64,000 bases of DNA from the NCBI GenBank assembly GCA_031316155.1, contig JALDRB010000004.1, forward strand, positions 186,001 through 250,000, written 5' to 3'. How positions within the stretch are numbered: position 1 is the stretch's first letter; every line of letters starts with the position of its first letter. Positions 17,959 to 28,534 of this stretch are shown in pieces. A program made the translations under genes and the position numbers. The DNA is from Candidatus Scalindua sp. (GTDB lineage: Bacteria; Planctomycetota; Brocadiia; Brocadiales; Scalinduaceae). The notes under the pieces are model-generated. The model had not been told where the DNA came from, did not search any database, and was given only the letters and a program-made list of their open reading frames with translations.

Positions 17959-18510
17959 ATGAGAAATTTCTTTTTTTTTGTTGTTCTCATGGTTTTTGTG
18001 CTCGGAGTGTTTGTATTTACGGTTGAAGCGGAAACAGCTTTGGATTTTAAAGAAGGTGATATGTGGAGTTATTTCAAAGGAACCGAAGATCCTCCATCTA
18101 CTTGGAACGACATTGTCTTTGATGATTCTAACTGGCTTACCGGGGTAAGCGGATTTGGTTTTGGAGACAGTTCATACAATACCCATTTGGATGATATGCA
18201 AGGCAACTATAAAAGTCTGTACGTACGGAAACTGTTTAAGATTGACAATCCTTCATTAATAAAAATGGTGATACTCAGGGTAGTTTGTGATGGATCTTTT
18301 AGGGCTTACATAAACGGAGTTGAAGTAGCACGATCTAAAACTAAATTGACTGAACAGTTAGATATTACCGGTTTTGCCCATGAGATCCGTTTCGGAGATA
18401 ATGTCTTGTCAGTACAGGTTCTTACTGATGATAGTAATCATAACAGTTTTTCGTTCAGTCCTTTTTTTAAGATCATTACCTACAAGAAAAGCCAGAATAG
18501 CAGTAATTAG
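17959..18510 (+). CDS. Exported beta-sandwich-type protein of unknown function
   Basis: The protein begins with a strong signal-peptide-like segment (MRNFFFFVVLMVFVLGVFVF, cleavage probably after VEAE). The mature part of about 155 residues has a pattern typical of galactose-binding-like jelly rolls at the start of Planctomycete surface proteins: W-x-D-x-x-FDDSNW, GVSGFGFGD, LYVRKLFKI and AYINGVEVARS. A start at 17908 would add 17 residues; 17959 gives the cleaner signal peptide. It lies 28 bases before the alkaline phosphatase gene on the same strand, so both may be exported together. Ligand unknown. Confidence 0.65.
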   Translation: MRNFFFFVVLMVFVLGVFVFTVEAETALDFKEGDMWSYFKGTEDPPSTWNDIVFDDSNWLTGVSGFGFGDSSYNTHLDDMQGNYKSLYVRKLFKIDNPSLIKMVILRVVCDGSFRAYINGVEVARSKTKLTEQLDITGFAHEIRFGDNVLSVQVLTDDSNHNSFSFSPFFKIITYKKSQNSSN

Positions 18511-18538
18511 CAATTATTCCCTAAAGAGATTTAAAACT

Positions 18539-21500
18539 ATGAAAAAGCAAGATCTGCTGTCTAAGAGTTTATGGTTTCATCTTTGCATTTTGTACCTTTC
18601 TAAATGTTTCCGGCTAATCCCGGTTTTCTTCTTTTTTTTGCTAATAACCAGTGCTTCCAGTAGCGGCAAGTCCTCTGAACCAAAGTATATCATTATTATG
18701 ATTGCGGACGGATGGGGAGCAAAACAGATCGAAGCTACAGCTCAGTACACTGGTACCCTGCCGATGTATCAGGTTGGCCCCGCATGGAGAGAGTACTGGA
18801 TGTCAACCTTTCCGATTGAAGGCAGCTATGAGACAACGAAGGCATGGAGTGAGTTTAATTATGTTTTACAGGGTCCCATCACAGATAGTGCGGCATCTGC
18901 AACTGCTCTTTATTCAGGAAAAAAGACCCAAAATAGCAGGATCAGTGTCTCTGGTGACGGTGTAGATCGTCTTTTGACTATTGGAGAGATAGCAACAAAA
19001 CAGGGGATGGGAACTGGTGCCGTTAGTACTGTTCCTGTTTCGCATGCGACACCGGGTGCCTGGATTGCACATAATGATGACCGAAACAATGTTTATGCTA
19101 TTGCGAGTGAGGGATTTTTTAACGATCCGAATGCAACTGGTATGTCTACAGAATTATACTATGGTGGTGGGCACGGATCTACATTTCCATCTGCAGATGT
19201 CATAATCGGAAGCAGAGGCGCTAAGTACATTGACTCTCCTATTATTACTAAATTGCGAAAAGAGAGTGTGGGGGGCAGGAGAAATATTTCCTGGTTGAAG
19301 GAAATAAAGGAAACGACGGTGGCAATGCTTTATTAAACGCGGCAAGTAATCCCGGTGTTACTAAATTGGCAGGATTATTTGATCATGTCTACCACAAAGC
19401 AGATGATTCAGGTTTTATAGCTGATAATCCTACACTTTCTGATAGCACGAATGCTGCATTGACCGTGTTAAATCGTAATTCAAACGGATTTGTACTCATG
19501 ATTGAGGGTGGTGCTATTGACTGGGCCTGCCATTTAAACAGTATGGATAATTTAATTGGCGAAATGATAGACTTTAATGAAGCTGTTCAAACCGTCAATG
19601 ACTGGGTGGATGATCCTATGAATGGGAGCACCTGGCATAATACCCTGGTAATTGTTACGGGAGATCACGAAACCGGTTATCTCACGGCCGGTCCTGGTGT
19701 GTTTCCAGATGTTCCGCTTGGAGGTGTAAATACTGAAACTATTTCTAAAGAGAAAATATATTCCGGGAGTTGGGGGCGTAGCGCAAGTTGGGAGGATAGT
19801 GATGGTGATAGTATTATTGATCCCGGAGAGACGGTATATTGGGCATGGAATTCTGGAGGTCATACAAATACACTTATACCGCTTTATGCAAGAGGTGTTG
19901 GTTTCGAACTATTTGCAAATGATGCCACTGTGTTTGATATAATGAGAGGGTTTTATCTGGACAACACAGATGTCTTTTCCACAATGAAAAGTGTGGTAGC
20001 TAATTTATCCATTGTTGGCGGTGGTTCAACTGATACCATTCCACCATCAACCTTGCTAACCTTATCACAACGCCGATCTCTTCGTCTCAAATTAATCTAT
20101 CATGGGAAAGATCAACTGATGATGTAGCGGTAACAGGTTACAGGGTATACAGAGACGGGATTCTGATTGCTACTACTGCAGGTACAACTTATCAGGACAC
20201 AGGATTAAGTGCTTTAACAACCTATACCTATGCGGTTTCTGCCTTTGATGCTGCAGCAAATGAGTCGTCACAATCAATTGTCGATTCGGACATTACACTC
20301 GATTCAAATGGTGTCTCTGTCACCTGGGTAGACACCGTGGGAGTGGTCGTGAATGGTAACTCCATAACCAAGACGGCCTCCGCCGCATGGGGAAATGGCG
20401 GAGCCGTTTCTTTAGAAAGTTTCACCGGTGACGGTGGTGTTGTGTTCACAGCAAGTGCAGCGGATGCCTCTGCAACCGGTCGTCCTGTATGTGGTTTATC
20501 ATCGACAAATCTGAACGCGAGTTACAAGACGATTGAATACGCCATCTTTCTCCGCAACACCGGATCAGTTATACAATTACAAGTATACGAAAAGGGGAAA
20601 CACAAAGGTACTTTCGGTACATACCGGGTCGGTGATGTCTTCAAGATTCAGCGAATTGGGAATACCATTGTCTACAAGAAAAATGGTGACACTTTCTACA
20701 CCAGTGCAACTCCAGCAAATTTACCCCTATTGGTAGATACAGCTATCTATAATAATGGTGGTGAGATACGTGATGTAAAGTTATTTGGAGAAGTCTCTGT
20801 CAAATGGATAGATATAGTGGGAGTGGTTGCAAATGGTGACTCCATAACCAAGACTTCCTCCGCCGCATGGGGAAATGGCGGAGCCGGTTCCTTAGAAAGT
20901 TTCACTGGGGATGGTGGTGTTGAGTTTGTAGCAAGTGCAGCGGATGCCTCTGCAACCGGTCGTCCCATGTGCGGTTTATCATCAACAAATCGTGATGCGA
21001 GTTACGATACGATCGAATACGCCATATATCTCCGCAACACCGGATCAGTTGTACAAATACAAGTATACGAAAAGGGGACAGATAAAGGTGCTTTTGGCAC
21101 TTACCTGGTCGGAGACGTCTTCAGGGTTGAACGCATCGGGAGTACCATTTTCTACAAGAGAAATGGTAATACTTTTTATACCAGCACAACACCGACAGAT
21201 TTACCTCTTCTGGTAGATACTGCCATCTATAATAATGGCGGAGAGATACGTGATGTGAAGGTATTTGGGTTAGATATTGACGGCGGTCCAACTGACACCA
21301 CTCAACCATCAACTCCTGCTAACCTTATCACGACACCGATCTCTTCATCTCAGATCAATCTATCATGGGAAGGATCAACTGATGATGTAGCGGTAACAGG
21401 TTACAGGATATACAGAGACGGGACTCAGATTGCTACTACTGCAGGTACAACCTATCAGGACACAGGATTAAGTGTTTTAACAACCTATACCTATGCGGTT

Positions 21501-22835
21501 TCTGCCTTTGATGCTGCAGCAAATGAGTCGGCACAATCAATTGTCGATTCGGACACTACACACGACTCAAATGGTGTCTCTGTCACCTGGGTAGACACCG
21601 TGGGAGTGGTCGTGAATGGTAACTCCATAACCAAGACTTCCTCCGCCGCATGGGGAAATGGCGGAGCCGTTTCTTTAGAAAGTTTCACCGGTAATGGTGG
21701 TGTTGAGTTTGTAGCAAGCGCAGCGGACACCTCTGCAACCGGTCGCCCCATGTGTGGTTTGTCATCAACAAATCGTAATGCGAGTTACGACACGATTGAA
21801 TACGCCATCTTTCTCCGCAACACCGGGTCAGTTGTACAATTACAAGTATACGAAAAGGGGATAGATAAAGGTACTTTTGGCACTTACCGGGTCGGTGATG
21901 TCTTCAGGATTGAACGTGTTGAGAATACCATTGTCTACAAGAAAAATGGTGACACTTTCTACACCAGTGCAACTCCGACAAATTTACCCCTATTGGTAGA
22001 CATAGCTATCTATAATAATGGTGGTGAGATACGTGATTTGAAGTTATTTGGAGCCGTCTCTGTCAAATGGATAGATAGGGTGGGAGTGGTTGCAAATGGT
22101 AACACCATAACCAAGACTTCCTCCACCGCATGGGCAAATGGCGGAGCCGCTTCCTTAGAAAGTTTCACCGGTAATGGTGGTGTTGAGTTTGTAGCAAGTG
22201 CTGCGGATGCCTCTGCTAACGGTCGTCCTATATGTGGTTTGTCATCAACAAATCGTGATGCGAATTACGACACGATTGAATACGCCATCTTTCTCCGCAA
22301 CACCGGATCAGTTGTACAAATACAAGTATACGAAAAGGGGAAAGACAAAGGTACTTTTGGCACTTACCTGGTCGGAGACGTCTTCAGGGTTGAACGCATC
22401 GGGCGTACCATTTTCTACAAGAGAAATGGTAATACTTTTTATACCAGTACAACACCGACAGATTTACCTCTTCTGGTTGACGCTGCCATCTATAATAGTG
22501 GTGGTGAGATAAGCGATGTGAAGGTATTTGGGGTAGCAGATCCAAAGGCAAATCGACCTCCAGTGCTTGATCCGATAGCTGACATTACGGTTAACGAAGG
22601 TGATACCGTTACCCTTACTCCTACGGCCACTGATCCGGATAATGATTCTCTGACATTTACCTTTTCCGGATGGATGAGCTCAAATAGCTATACCACATCC
22701 TACAATGATACAGGTGTTCATACAGTCATGGTTATGGTCAGTGATGGATCGTTAATCGATTCTCAGGGTGTCGTAATAACGGTTATAAATGCTAATCATG
22801 CCCCAGTGCTTGATCCGATATCGACATTACAGTAA
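18539..22835 (+). pseudogene. Large secreted alkaline phosphatase with FN3 and lectin-like repeats, broken by three single-base frameshifts
   Basis: Three consecutive frames form one gene if single bases are restored. They are one G in the run 19270-19275, one base at about 20050-20055 (compare the duplicate near 21313-21325), and one at about 22819-22822, after which the true stop would be at 22850. Residues 1-40 are a signal peptide. The phosphatase domain (to about codon 500) has metal Asp57 in MIADGW, nucleophile Ser117 in TDSAASATAL, GDHETGY and the GGHTN metal histidine. It is followed by FN3, two lectin-like domains, a second FN3, two more lectin-like domains and a cadherin/Ig-like module. 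It would hydrolyse phosphomonoesters outside the cell. Either a pseudogene or an assembly-damaged gene. Confidence 0.8.
20023..22535 (+). repeat. Tandem duplication of an FN3-lectin-lectin cassette (1263-bp period)
   Basis: Two near-identical DNA units with a period of 1263 bases (421 codons) occupy about 20023-21280 and 21281-22535; for example gtagacaccgtgg occurs at 20328 and 21591. Each unit encodes one fibronectin type III domain (IYRDGxxIATTAGTTYQDTG) and two related domains of about 155 residues with KTxSAAWGNGGA, GLSSTN and QVYEKG motifs. The four domain copies alternate in type (1 resembles 3, 2 resembles 4), which shows a pair was duplicated as a unit. Within a unit the two lectin-like copies are more diverged. 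Confidence 0.85.
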
Positions 22836-22888
22836 ATGAATTAACCTATTAATTTGTTACCAAAAGAATATTTCATGGAGGTATTGCT

Positions 22889-23176
22889 ATGAAACAGGGT
22901 AAAGACAAACTTCTGTATTTTGCATTTGGTTTACTCTTTGCATTAATCATGTTTCTTTTGATGGGTGCTCATTCTTCAAGTAAACGATCAGAGCAATATG
23001 AGGAAATGGGAAGATTTCAGATTGAAACGAACTTTATCGGGGCGAAAAGTACAGTTTACCGATTAGATACAAAGTACGGTGACCTGCACATTTACACCCC
23101 ACAAGATAATTTTTATGATGTAATTGACTTTAACAACGATACCTTTGAGAGGGTATCTCTGAAATACAAACCGTAA
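22889..23176 (+). CDS. Small membrane-anchored protein of unknown function
   Basis: The product is 95 residues. Residues 8-26 form one hydrophobic segment (LLYFAFGLLFALIMFLLMG) after a positively charged start, which suggests an N-terminal anchor with the rest outside the cytoplasm. The remainder (TVYRLDTKYGDLHIYTPQD) reads like a short beta-rich domain; I do not recognise it. GGAGG precedes ATG at a good distance. The next gene, a cation/proton antiporter, begins three bases after its stop, so it could be an accessory subunit or simply co-transcribed. Confidence 0.75.
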   Translation: MKQGKDKLLYFAFGLLFALIMFLLMGAHSSSKRSEQYEEMGRFQIETNFIGAKSTVYRLDTKYGDLHIYTPQDNFYDVIDFNNDTFERVSLKYKP

Positions 23177-23179
23177 GTT

Positions 23180-24412
23180 ATGAAATCACTGGATGTTGCA
23201 GCACTGGTTTTGAGTTTGGCAGCCATTTTCAGTTATATCAATTTTCGCTTTATCCGGTTACCCACTACCATTGGTATTATGATGATTGCTATGCTTATGT
23301 CCTTAAGTTTAGTAATCGTGAGTCTGTTCGGTTTTAAGGGAATTCACGATAAAGCAATGTTGGTGTTGGGGGGGATTGATTTTAACGAAACGCTCATGCA
23401 TGGCATGCTCAGCTTGCTCCTTTTCGCCGGAGCCTTGCACGTAAATCTTGAAGATCTGGCCAGCCATAAGTGGATCATCAGTATTCTTGCGACATTTGGG
23501 GTAGTGATGTCCACCTTTATCGTTAGTGGTATTGCCTGGATAGTGTTCCGGTATGTGGATATTAAGTTATCATTCGTTTATTGTCTGTTGTTCGGTAGTC
23601 TTATTGCACCGACCGACCCTGTGGCAGTAATAGGTATTTTGAAAAAGGCGGGAGTTCCCAAGAGCCTGGAAACCAAGATCACGGGTGAGTGTTTATTTAA
23701 TGATGGTATTGCCGTGGTTGTATTTCTCGTTATTACGGGAATTGTTACGGGAGGTCATGAGGTCGAAGCAAAACATATTGTACTCCTGTTTTTTGAGGAA
23801 GCTGTTGGTGGAGCGTTTTTTGGGCTGTGCATTGGTTGGGCTGCCTACTGGATGCTCAAGAGGGTGGACAATTACCAGGTTGAGGTCTTACTCAGCCTCG
23901 CACTGGTCATGGGAGGTTATGCCCTTGCAAATACCATTCATGTCTCCGGGCCAATTGCCATAGTGGTTGCGGGGTTACTGATTGGCAACAAAGGGCGGTT
24001 CCTGGCGATGAGTGACGTTACCAGAGAACACCTGGATTCCTTCTGGGAGTTAATAGATGAAATATTAAATGCGGTCCTTTTCCTGTTAATTGGGCTGGAG
24101 GTATTAGTCCTGACCATTAAGGGCAGTTACTGTTTCGCTGGTATTATTATGATTCCGGTTGTACTGATTGCGCGTTTCATGAGTGTGGGGTTGCCAGTTA
24201 CTTTCATGAGGCTTTTCAGAGATTTTAGTCCCAACACCGTAAAGATTATGACCTGGGGTGGTTTGCGTGGTGGCATATCAGTGGCTCTGGCATTGTCAAT
24301 ACCAGCAGGACCAGCCAGGGAGACGTTGCTCACGGTAACCTATATTATTGTTGTGTTTTCGATACTCGTGCAGGGGTTGACTATTCAACGCCTGGTAAAT
24401 TCGAAATGTTAA
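23180..24412 (+). CDS. Cation:proton antiporter, CPA1/NhaP type
   Basis: The 410-residue inner-membrane protein has about 12 hydrophobic segments. The CPA1 signatures are present: ...LIAPTDPVAVIGIL, then GECLFNDGIAVVVF with the ND pair of the ion-binding site, and GLRGGISVALALSIP near the end with the conserved arginine. It probably exchanges Na+ (or K+) for H+ to control internal pH and sodium. It starts three bases after the small membrane protein and has no strong ribosome binding site of its own, suggesting translational coupling. The C-terminal cytoplasmic tail is very short. Confidence 0.9.
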   Translation: MKSLDVAALVLSLAAIFSYINFRFIRLPTTIGIMMIAMLMSLSLVIVSLFGFKGIHDKAMLVLGGIDFNETLMHGMLSLLLFAGALHVNLEDLASHKWIISILATFGVVMSTFIVSGIAWIVFRYVDIKLSFVYCLLFGSLIAPTDPVAVIGILKKAGVPKSLETKITGECLFNDGIAVVVFLVITGIVTGGHEVEAKHIVLLFFEEAVGGAFFGLCIGWAAYWMLKRVDNYQVEVLLSLALVMGGYALANTIHVSGPIAIVVAGLLIGNKGRFLAMSDVTREHLDSFWELIDEILNAVLFLLIGLEVLVLTIKGSYCFAGIIMIPVVLIARFMSVGLPVTFMRLFRDFSPNTVKIMTWGGLRGGISVALALSIPAGPARETLLTVTYIIVVFSILVQGLTIQRLVNSKC

Positions 24413-24476
24413 GCGGTATTCTGGAATTTCTGAATAATGTTTTTTATCAGCACACTTTATTCTAATGATCGTGTCA

Positions 24477-24513
24477 CTCCTGCCCGAACGTGACGATTTG
24501 TTCAGGCAGTCTG
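24477..24513. other. Inverted repeat between antiporter gene and phzF
   Basis: The arms ctgcccgaac (24480-24489) and gttcaggcag (24501-24510) pair over ten positions with one mismatch. There is no T tract after it, so it is not a standard terminator; it lies just upstream of the PhzF-type gene. Confidence 0.4.
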
Positions 24514-24535
24514 GTGGAATGCACGTAACTCGATT

Positions 24536-25321
24536 ATGGAAATCGCACTGTATCAGATCGATGCCTTTGCATCAGAGGTCTTTCAAGGGAATCCGGCAGC
24601 TGTATGTCCTTTAGTGAGCTGGTTGCCGGATTCGGTGCTTCAAAAAATTGCTGAAGAGAATAATCTGTCAGAAACTGCCTTCTATGTTCCAGCAGAATCC
24701 GGGTTTTATTTACGCTGGTTTACGCCTGCATCAGAGGTGGATTTGTGCGGGCATGCAACATTGGCAGCCGCATTCGTGATCTTTCGCATTATCGGCTATG
24801 AATTTCCGGTAATCCGGTTCCGAACAAGAAGCGGCGATTTGATAGTAGGTCGTGATAAAGAGTCGTGTATCATGGATTTAACAACTCTTGCCAAAAAGAT
24901 ATGCAGACCACCGGCGGACTTAATTGCTGGATTAAAGAGAGAACCAGTTGAAGTGTTGTTTTCAGAAGATTATATTGCGGTATTTGACAATGAAGACGAT
25001 ATCATTTCTCTCGATCCCGATTATGAAACGTTACGTAAACTTGATCGGCGGGGAGTTTTGGTAACATCAAGGGGGAAGAATGTTGATTTTGTCAGCCGTT
25101 TCTTTGCTCCAAAGATGGGAATCAGTGAAGATCCTGTCACAGGCTCATCTCATTGCGAGCTTATGCCTTACTGGGCGGAAAAACTCAAGAAAACAAAACT
25201 GAAGGCAAGGCAACTATCCAGAAGAGGTGGAGAATTAGGATGTGAATTAAGAGGCAACCGTGTATTGATATCAGGCAGGGCGGTAAAATATATGGAAGGG
25301 CGGATATTTATAGACGTTTAA
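24536..25321 (+). CDS. PhzF family isomerase-like protein
   Basis: The 261-residue protein belongs to the PhzF/DapF-like fold, two hotdog-like halves with an active site between them. The catalytic glutamate is E46 in NNLSETAF, with the family's GHATLAAA and ...DPVTGSSHC segments also present. PhzF itself isomerises dihydro-hydroxyanthranilate in phenazine synthesis, but most relatives act on other unknown substrates and nothing here suggests phenazine genes. Start ATG is at 24536. The 3' end overlaps the convergent RND pump gene by 14 bases. Confidence 0.9.
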   Translation: MEIALYQIDAFASEVFQGNPAAVCPLVSWLPDSVLQKIAEENNLSETAFYVPAESGFYLRWFTPASEVDLCGHATLAAAFVIFRIIGYEFPVIRFRTRSGDLIVGRDKESCIMDLTTLAKKICRPPADLIAGLKREPVEVLFSEDYIAVFDNEDDIISLDPDYETLRKLDRRGVLVTSRGKNVDFVSRFFAPKMGISEDPVTGSSHCELMPYWAEKLKKTKLKARQLSRRGGELGCELRGNRVLISGRAVKYMEGRIFIDV

Positions 25322-28300
25322 TACTATTATTTTGATCAATCTCTGTTTTTTTTTTGTATTTTCTTGTGATTGTCTGTTTGATATCTTCAAGGATTATGTA
25401 TACGCAGGGAATTAAGATTAAAATCAAACTTGTTGAAAAGATCATTCCCCAGACAAAGGTGTTGGCGAGAGGTGCCCACAGTGGACTTTTGCCTCCAATT
25501 CCAATAGCCATCGGTAACATGCCGAGTACGGTTGTCACCGTTGTAAGGAGAATGGGTCGGAATCTGGTGAGAGACGCCTTGATAATAGGGATATACGGAT
25601 TCCTGTTCCCACCTTTTTTTCTTAAATCGTTGGTAAATGAAATAAGGACAATGGAATCATTTACCATTACGCCCGCCAGGCAGACGATTCCAATCATAGT
25701 TGGGAACGTAAAATTACTACCGCTCAAAACAAGCCCAAAAACAACACCGATGGCTCCGAAGGGTATTGCAAGCATGACGATTATGGGTTGAATAAATGAA
25801 TTAAATTGTGTAGAAAGAATAAGAAAGATTAAGAATATGGTGAGAATAAAAGATATGGAGACTTCCCGGACAGAATTGTGTGTTTCCTCAAACTCTCCGC
25901 CGTAATGGATTGAGACTTTCTGATACTTTGGGAGTGTCTCTACATTAATTGTGTTTCTCAATTCTTTATTCACCTTGGAGGAATTCGTGATCTGATCATT
26001 GATTTCAGAGGTTACAGTTATGGCTTTTTTCCTGTTAAAGTGCTTGAACTGAAAAGTTGTGGGTTCTATGTCTAGATAGGCAACTTCTTTTAAAGGCATT
26101 ATTCTTCCGTCTGCTGTTGCAATACTGAGGTTCAGTATGGAGCTAAAGTCCTTTCGATATTCTTTGCTGAGCCGGACATATACATCTATCTCTTCATTCT
26201 CTTCATGGTATACGGTTGCTTTTACACCTTTAAAGGCAGTTCGTACGGCGTCAGAAAGCTCCTGTTGCGTGATGCCATACCTTTTTGCCTCAATTTGTTT
26301 CAGTCTGACATGGATCTCCTTCATGTTTTTTTTGTAATCACTCCTCACGTCAGTGGTTCCCTTTATATTTTTTAATTTCTCTTTTATTTCAATAGATGCA
26401 CGTTCGAGGATATCCCAATTGTTTCCTATTATTCTTATTTCCACTGGTGGTCCTGAAGGAGGACCTTCTTTTAATCTATCCACTTTAAATTCTTCAATTC
26501 CGTTAATGTCCTTCAGCATATTTCTTGTAGTTGACACTAAAGCTTCTATAGACTTTGTCCTTTTTTTTGCAGATTTCAGGACAATGTTTATGGTCCCCAG
26601 ATGATCCGCTCTGGTCACGTTATATTCTACTTCTACAAAACCTGCTACCGAGACCAGAGAATCAATATCATCACAAAATTCCTTGTCGATCAGGGTATTT
26701 ATTTCTTCTAACTTCGCCTCTGTTGTCTCAAGTTTTGTTCCCACAGGTAGCCAAACCTTTACGTCAAACCTTGGAAAGGCATCATTTGATGGAAACAGTT
26801 CAACACCTATTTTGGGAATAGCTCCTAAACTAAGCACTAAAACAGCGATAAAGACTCCAAAGGCAATATAGCGACGTCTAATGCAGAAAAAAATTATCTT
26901 ACGATAGATTTTTTTTAAAGACGTTAGTGGCTGTAACCGGAATTTGTATTTCCCTGTTTTTATATTATCCTCAATCAGCTTCTTTCCGGAGACTTTAGCA
27001 AATTCCATAATGTGAGAGGGCATCATGAAAAGTACTTCAAACAGGGATGCAATTAGGGCGAAAATAATGGTCTTTGGAATAACACTGATAAATTTGCCCA
27101 TAATACCACTAATGAGAAATAGTGGAGCAAAGGCGGCCATTGACGTAAGTCCAGCAGAAATAATAGGCCATTTAACCTCTGTAACACCCTTCATTATTGC
27201 TTCTTTTTTTGCCATCCCCTTTTCTAAGTAACGATGTACGTTTTCAAGAACGATAATTGCGTCATCGACAATAATACCCAGAACTAGGACTAATGCAAAC
27301 AGGGAGATACCATTTATGGAGAGGTCGAAGATTTTCATAAAAACAAACGTTAATAAGAAACAGATAGGAATACCAGTAAAGGCAAAAATTGCCTGCCGCA
27401 TTCCAAGAAACAGAGTAAGAGATGCAAATACCAGCATCATGCCAAAACCCGCATTTCTTTGCAGTACACTTATCCGATCTCTTATTTCAAGTGAAGTATC
27501 ATTGAATAGGGTTATCTCCAGATTTTGAAAACTGTTCTGTTTGTATTCTGTTACCACACTCTTTATCTTATTTATGATATCTACTACATTACTGTTATTT
27601 TTTCTCTTTACCTGGAGTATCACGGCCGGATTACTGTTTAGTTTCGTTAGAGTAGTTGCATCTTCATGGTCAGTTTCTATTGAGGCAAAGTCTTTGAGCA
27701 GGATTACGCCTTCTGTTTCTTCATTTAAAAAAACAAGGTCTTTAAATTCTTCCACATCAGAATATTTTCCCCTCAACCTGATACCCAGCGTGTGTTCTCC
27801 TATGTCGATGTGTCCACCGCTATCGTTTTTGTTTCTTCCGTGAATTTCTTGTACAACTTCATTCAACGTCAGACCGTAAGACTCCAGCTTTCTCGGGTCT
27901 ACATTAATATAAACTCGCCTTTCGCGTTTACCAAGTGTGGTAACCTCGGAAATTCCCTTGATATCTTCCAGGTCTTCGGCAAAGTCATCGGCTTTTTGAA
28001 ACAATTGATCTGTCGTCAACTCTCCTCCCAATGCGATTAGACATATCGGGAAAAAAGCAGTATCGAGACTTTTTATAATGGATTTTTCGGTATCATCCGG
28101 GAAGTTGTCAATTTTGTCTACCTCATTTCTGAGATCCTGGATTTTTGGATTCATATCTTCGATATCATCATCAAATTCAACAATGATTTTTGATAGGTTT
28201 GCAGAAGAAGAGGAGAGTATTTTTTTTATTCCGGAGACATCTTTGATTTCTTTCTCAATTGGGGAAGTTATAAATTTTTCAACATCTTCAGGGGCAAGAT

Positions 28301-28457
28301 TTTGATGAGTAGTCGTAATAAGAGCCTGGTTAAAATTTAAATCAGGATCAAGATATTTTGGCAGAGATTGGTAGCAATAGACACCTGAGGCAACAATCAG
28401 AATAAAGACCAGTCTGACGAGGATGGTTTTATTTAGACCGAGTTCTGTGATACGCAT
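25308..28457 (-). CDS. RND efflux transporter, HAE1/AcrB-type inner-membrane pump
   Basis: The 1049-residue protein has the RND layout: TM1 at about 11-30, a large periplasmic loop, TM2-6 around 335-490, a second loop, and TM7-12 from about 540 and 860 on. The proton-relay aspartate pair sits in TM4 (VLGIIVDDAIIVLEN). AIPFGAIGVVFGL and MLPMAIGIG near the end are typical. It exports drugs, solvents or toxic metabolites using the proton gradient. The membrane fusion gene lies directly upstream on the same strand; no TolC-like outer-membrane gene is in the window. The 3' end overlaps phzF. Confidence 0.95.
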   Translation of the reverse strand: MRITELGLNKTILVRLVFILIVASGVYCYQSLPKYLDPDLNFNQALITTTHQNLAPEDVEKFITSPIEKEIKDVSGIKKILSSSSANLSKIIVEFDDDIEDMNPKIQDLRNEVDKIDNFPDDTEKSIIKSLDTAFFPICLIALGGELTTDQLFQKADDFAEDLEDIKGISEVTTLGKRERRVYINVDPRKLESYGLTLNEVVQEIHGRNKNDSGGHIDIGEHTLGIRLRGKYSDVEEFKDLVFLNEETEGVILLKDFASIETDHEDATTLTKLNSNPAVILQVKRKNNSNVVDIINKIKSVVTEYKQNSFQNLEITLFNDTSLEIRDRISVLQRNAGFGMMLVFASLTLFLGMRQAIFAFTGIPICFLLTFVFMKIFDLSINGISLFALVLVLGIIVDDAIIVLENVHRYLEKGMAKKEAIMKGVTEVKWPIISAGLTSMAAFAPLFLISGIMGKFISVIPKTIIFALIASLFEVLFMMPSHIMEFAKVSGKKLIEDNIKTGKYKFRLQPLTSLKKIYRKIIFFCIRRRYIAFGVFIAVLVLSLGAIPKIGVELFPSNDAFPRFDVKVWLPVGTKLETTEAKLEEINTLIDKEFCDDIDSLVSVAGFVEVEYNVTRADHLGTINIVLKSAKKRTKSIEALVSTTRNMLKDINGIEEFKVDRLKEGPPSGPPVEIRIIGNNWDILERASIEIKEKLKNIKGTTDVRSDYKKNMKEIHVRLKQIEAKRYGITQQELSDAVRTAFKGVKATVYHEENEEIDVYVRLSKEYRKDFSSILNLSIATADGRIMPLKEVAYLDIEPTTFQFKHFNRKKAITVTSEINDQITNSSKVNKELRNTINVETLPKYQKVSIHYGGEFEETHNSVREVSISFILTIFLIFLILSTQFNSFIQPIIVMLAIPFGAIGVVFGLVLSGSNFTFPTMIGIVCLAGVMVNDSIVLISFTNDLRKKGGNRNPYIPIIKASLTRFRPILLTTVTTVLGMLPMAIGIGGKSPLWAPLANTFVWGMIFSTSLILILIPCVYIILEDIKQTITRKYKKKTEIDQNNSIKRL

Positions 28458-28534
28458 GAATGGTTAGGCGTTCAGCAATGTTTTGTCAAAAGTTTCTTCG
28501 CTTGTTACCCGGTTAACTCTTCAATTATCAATTT

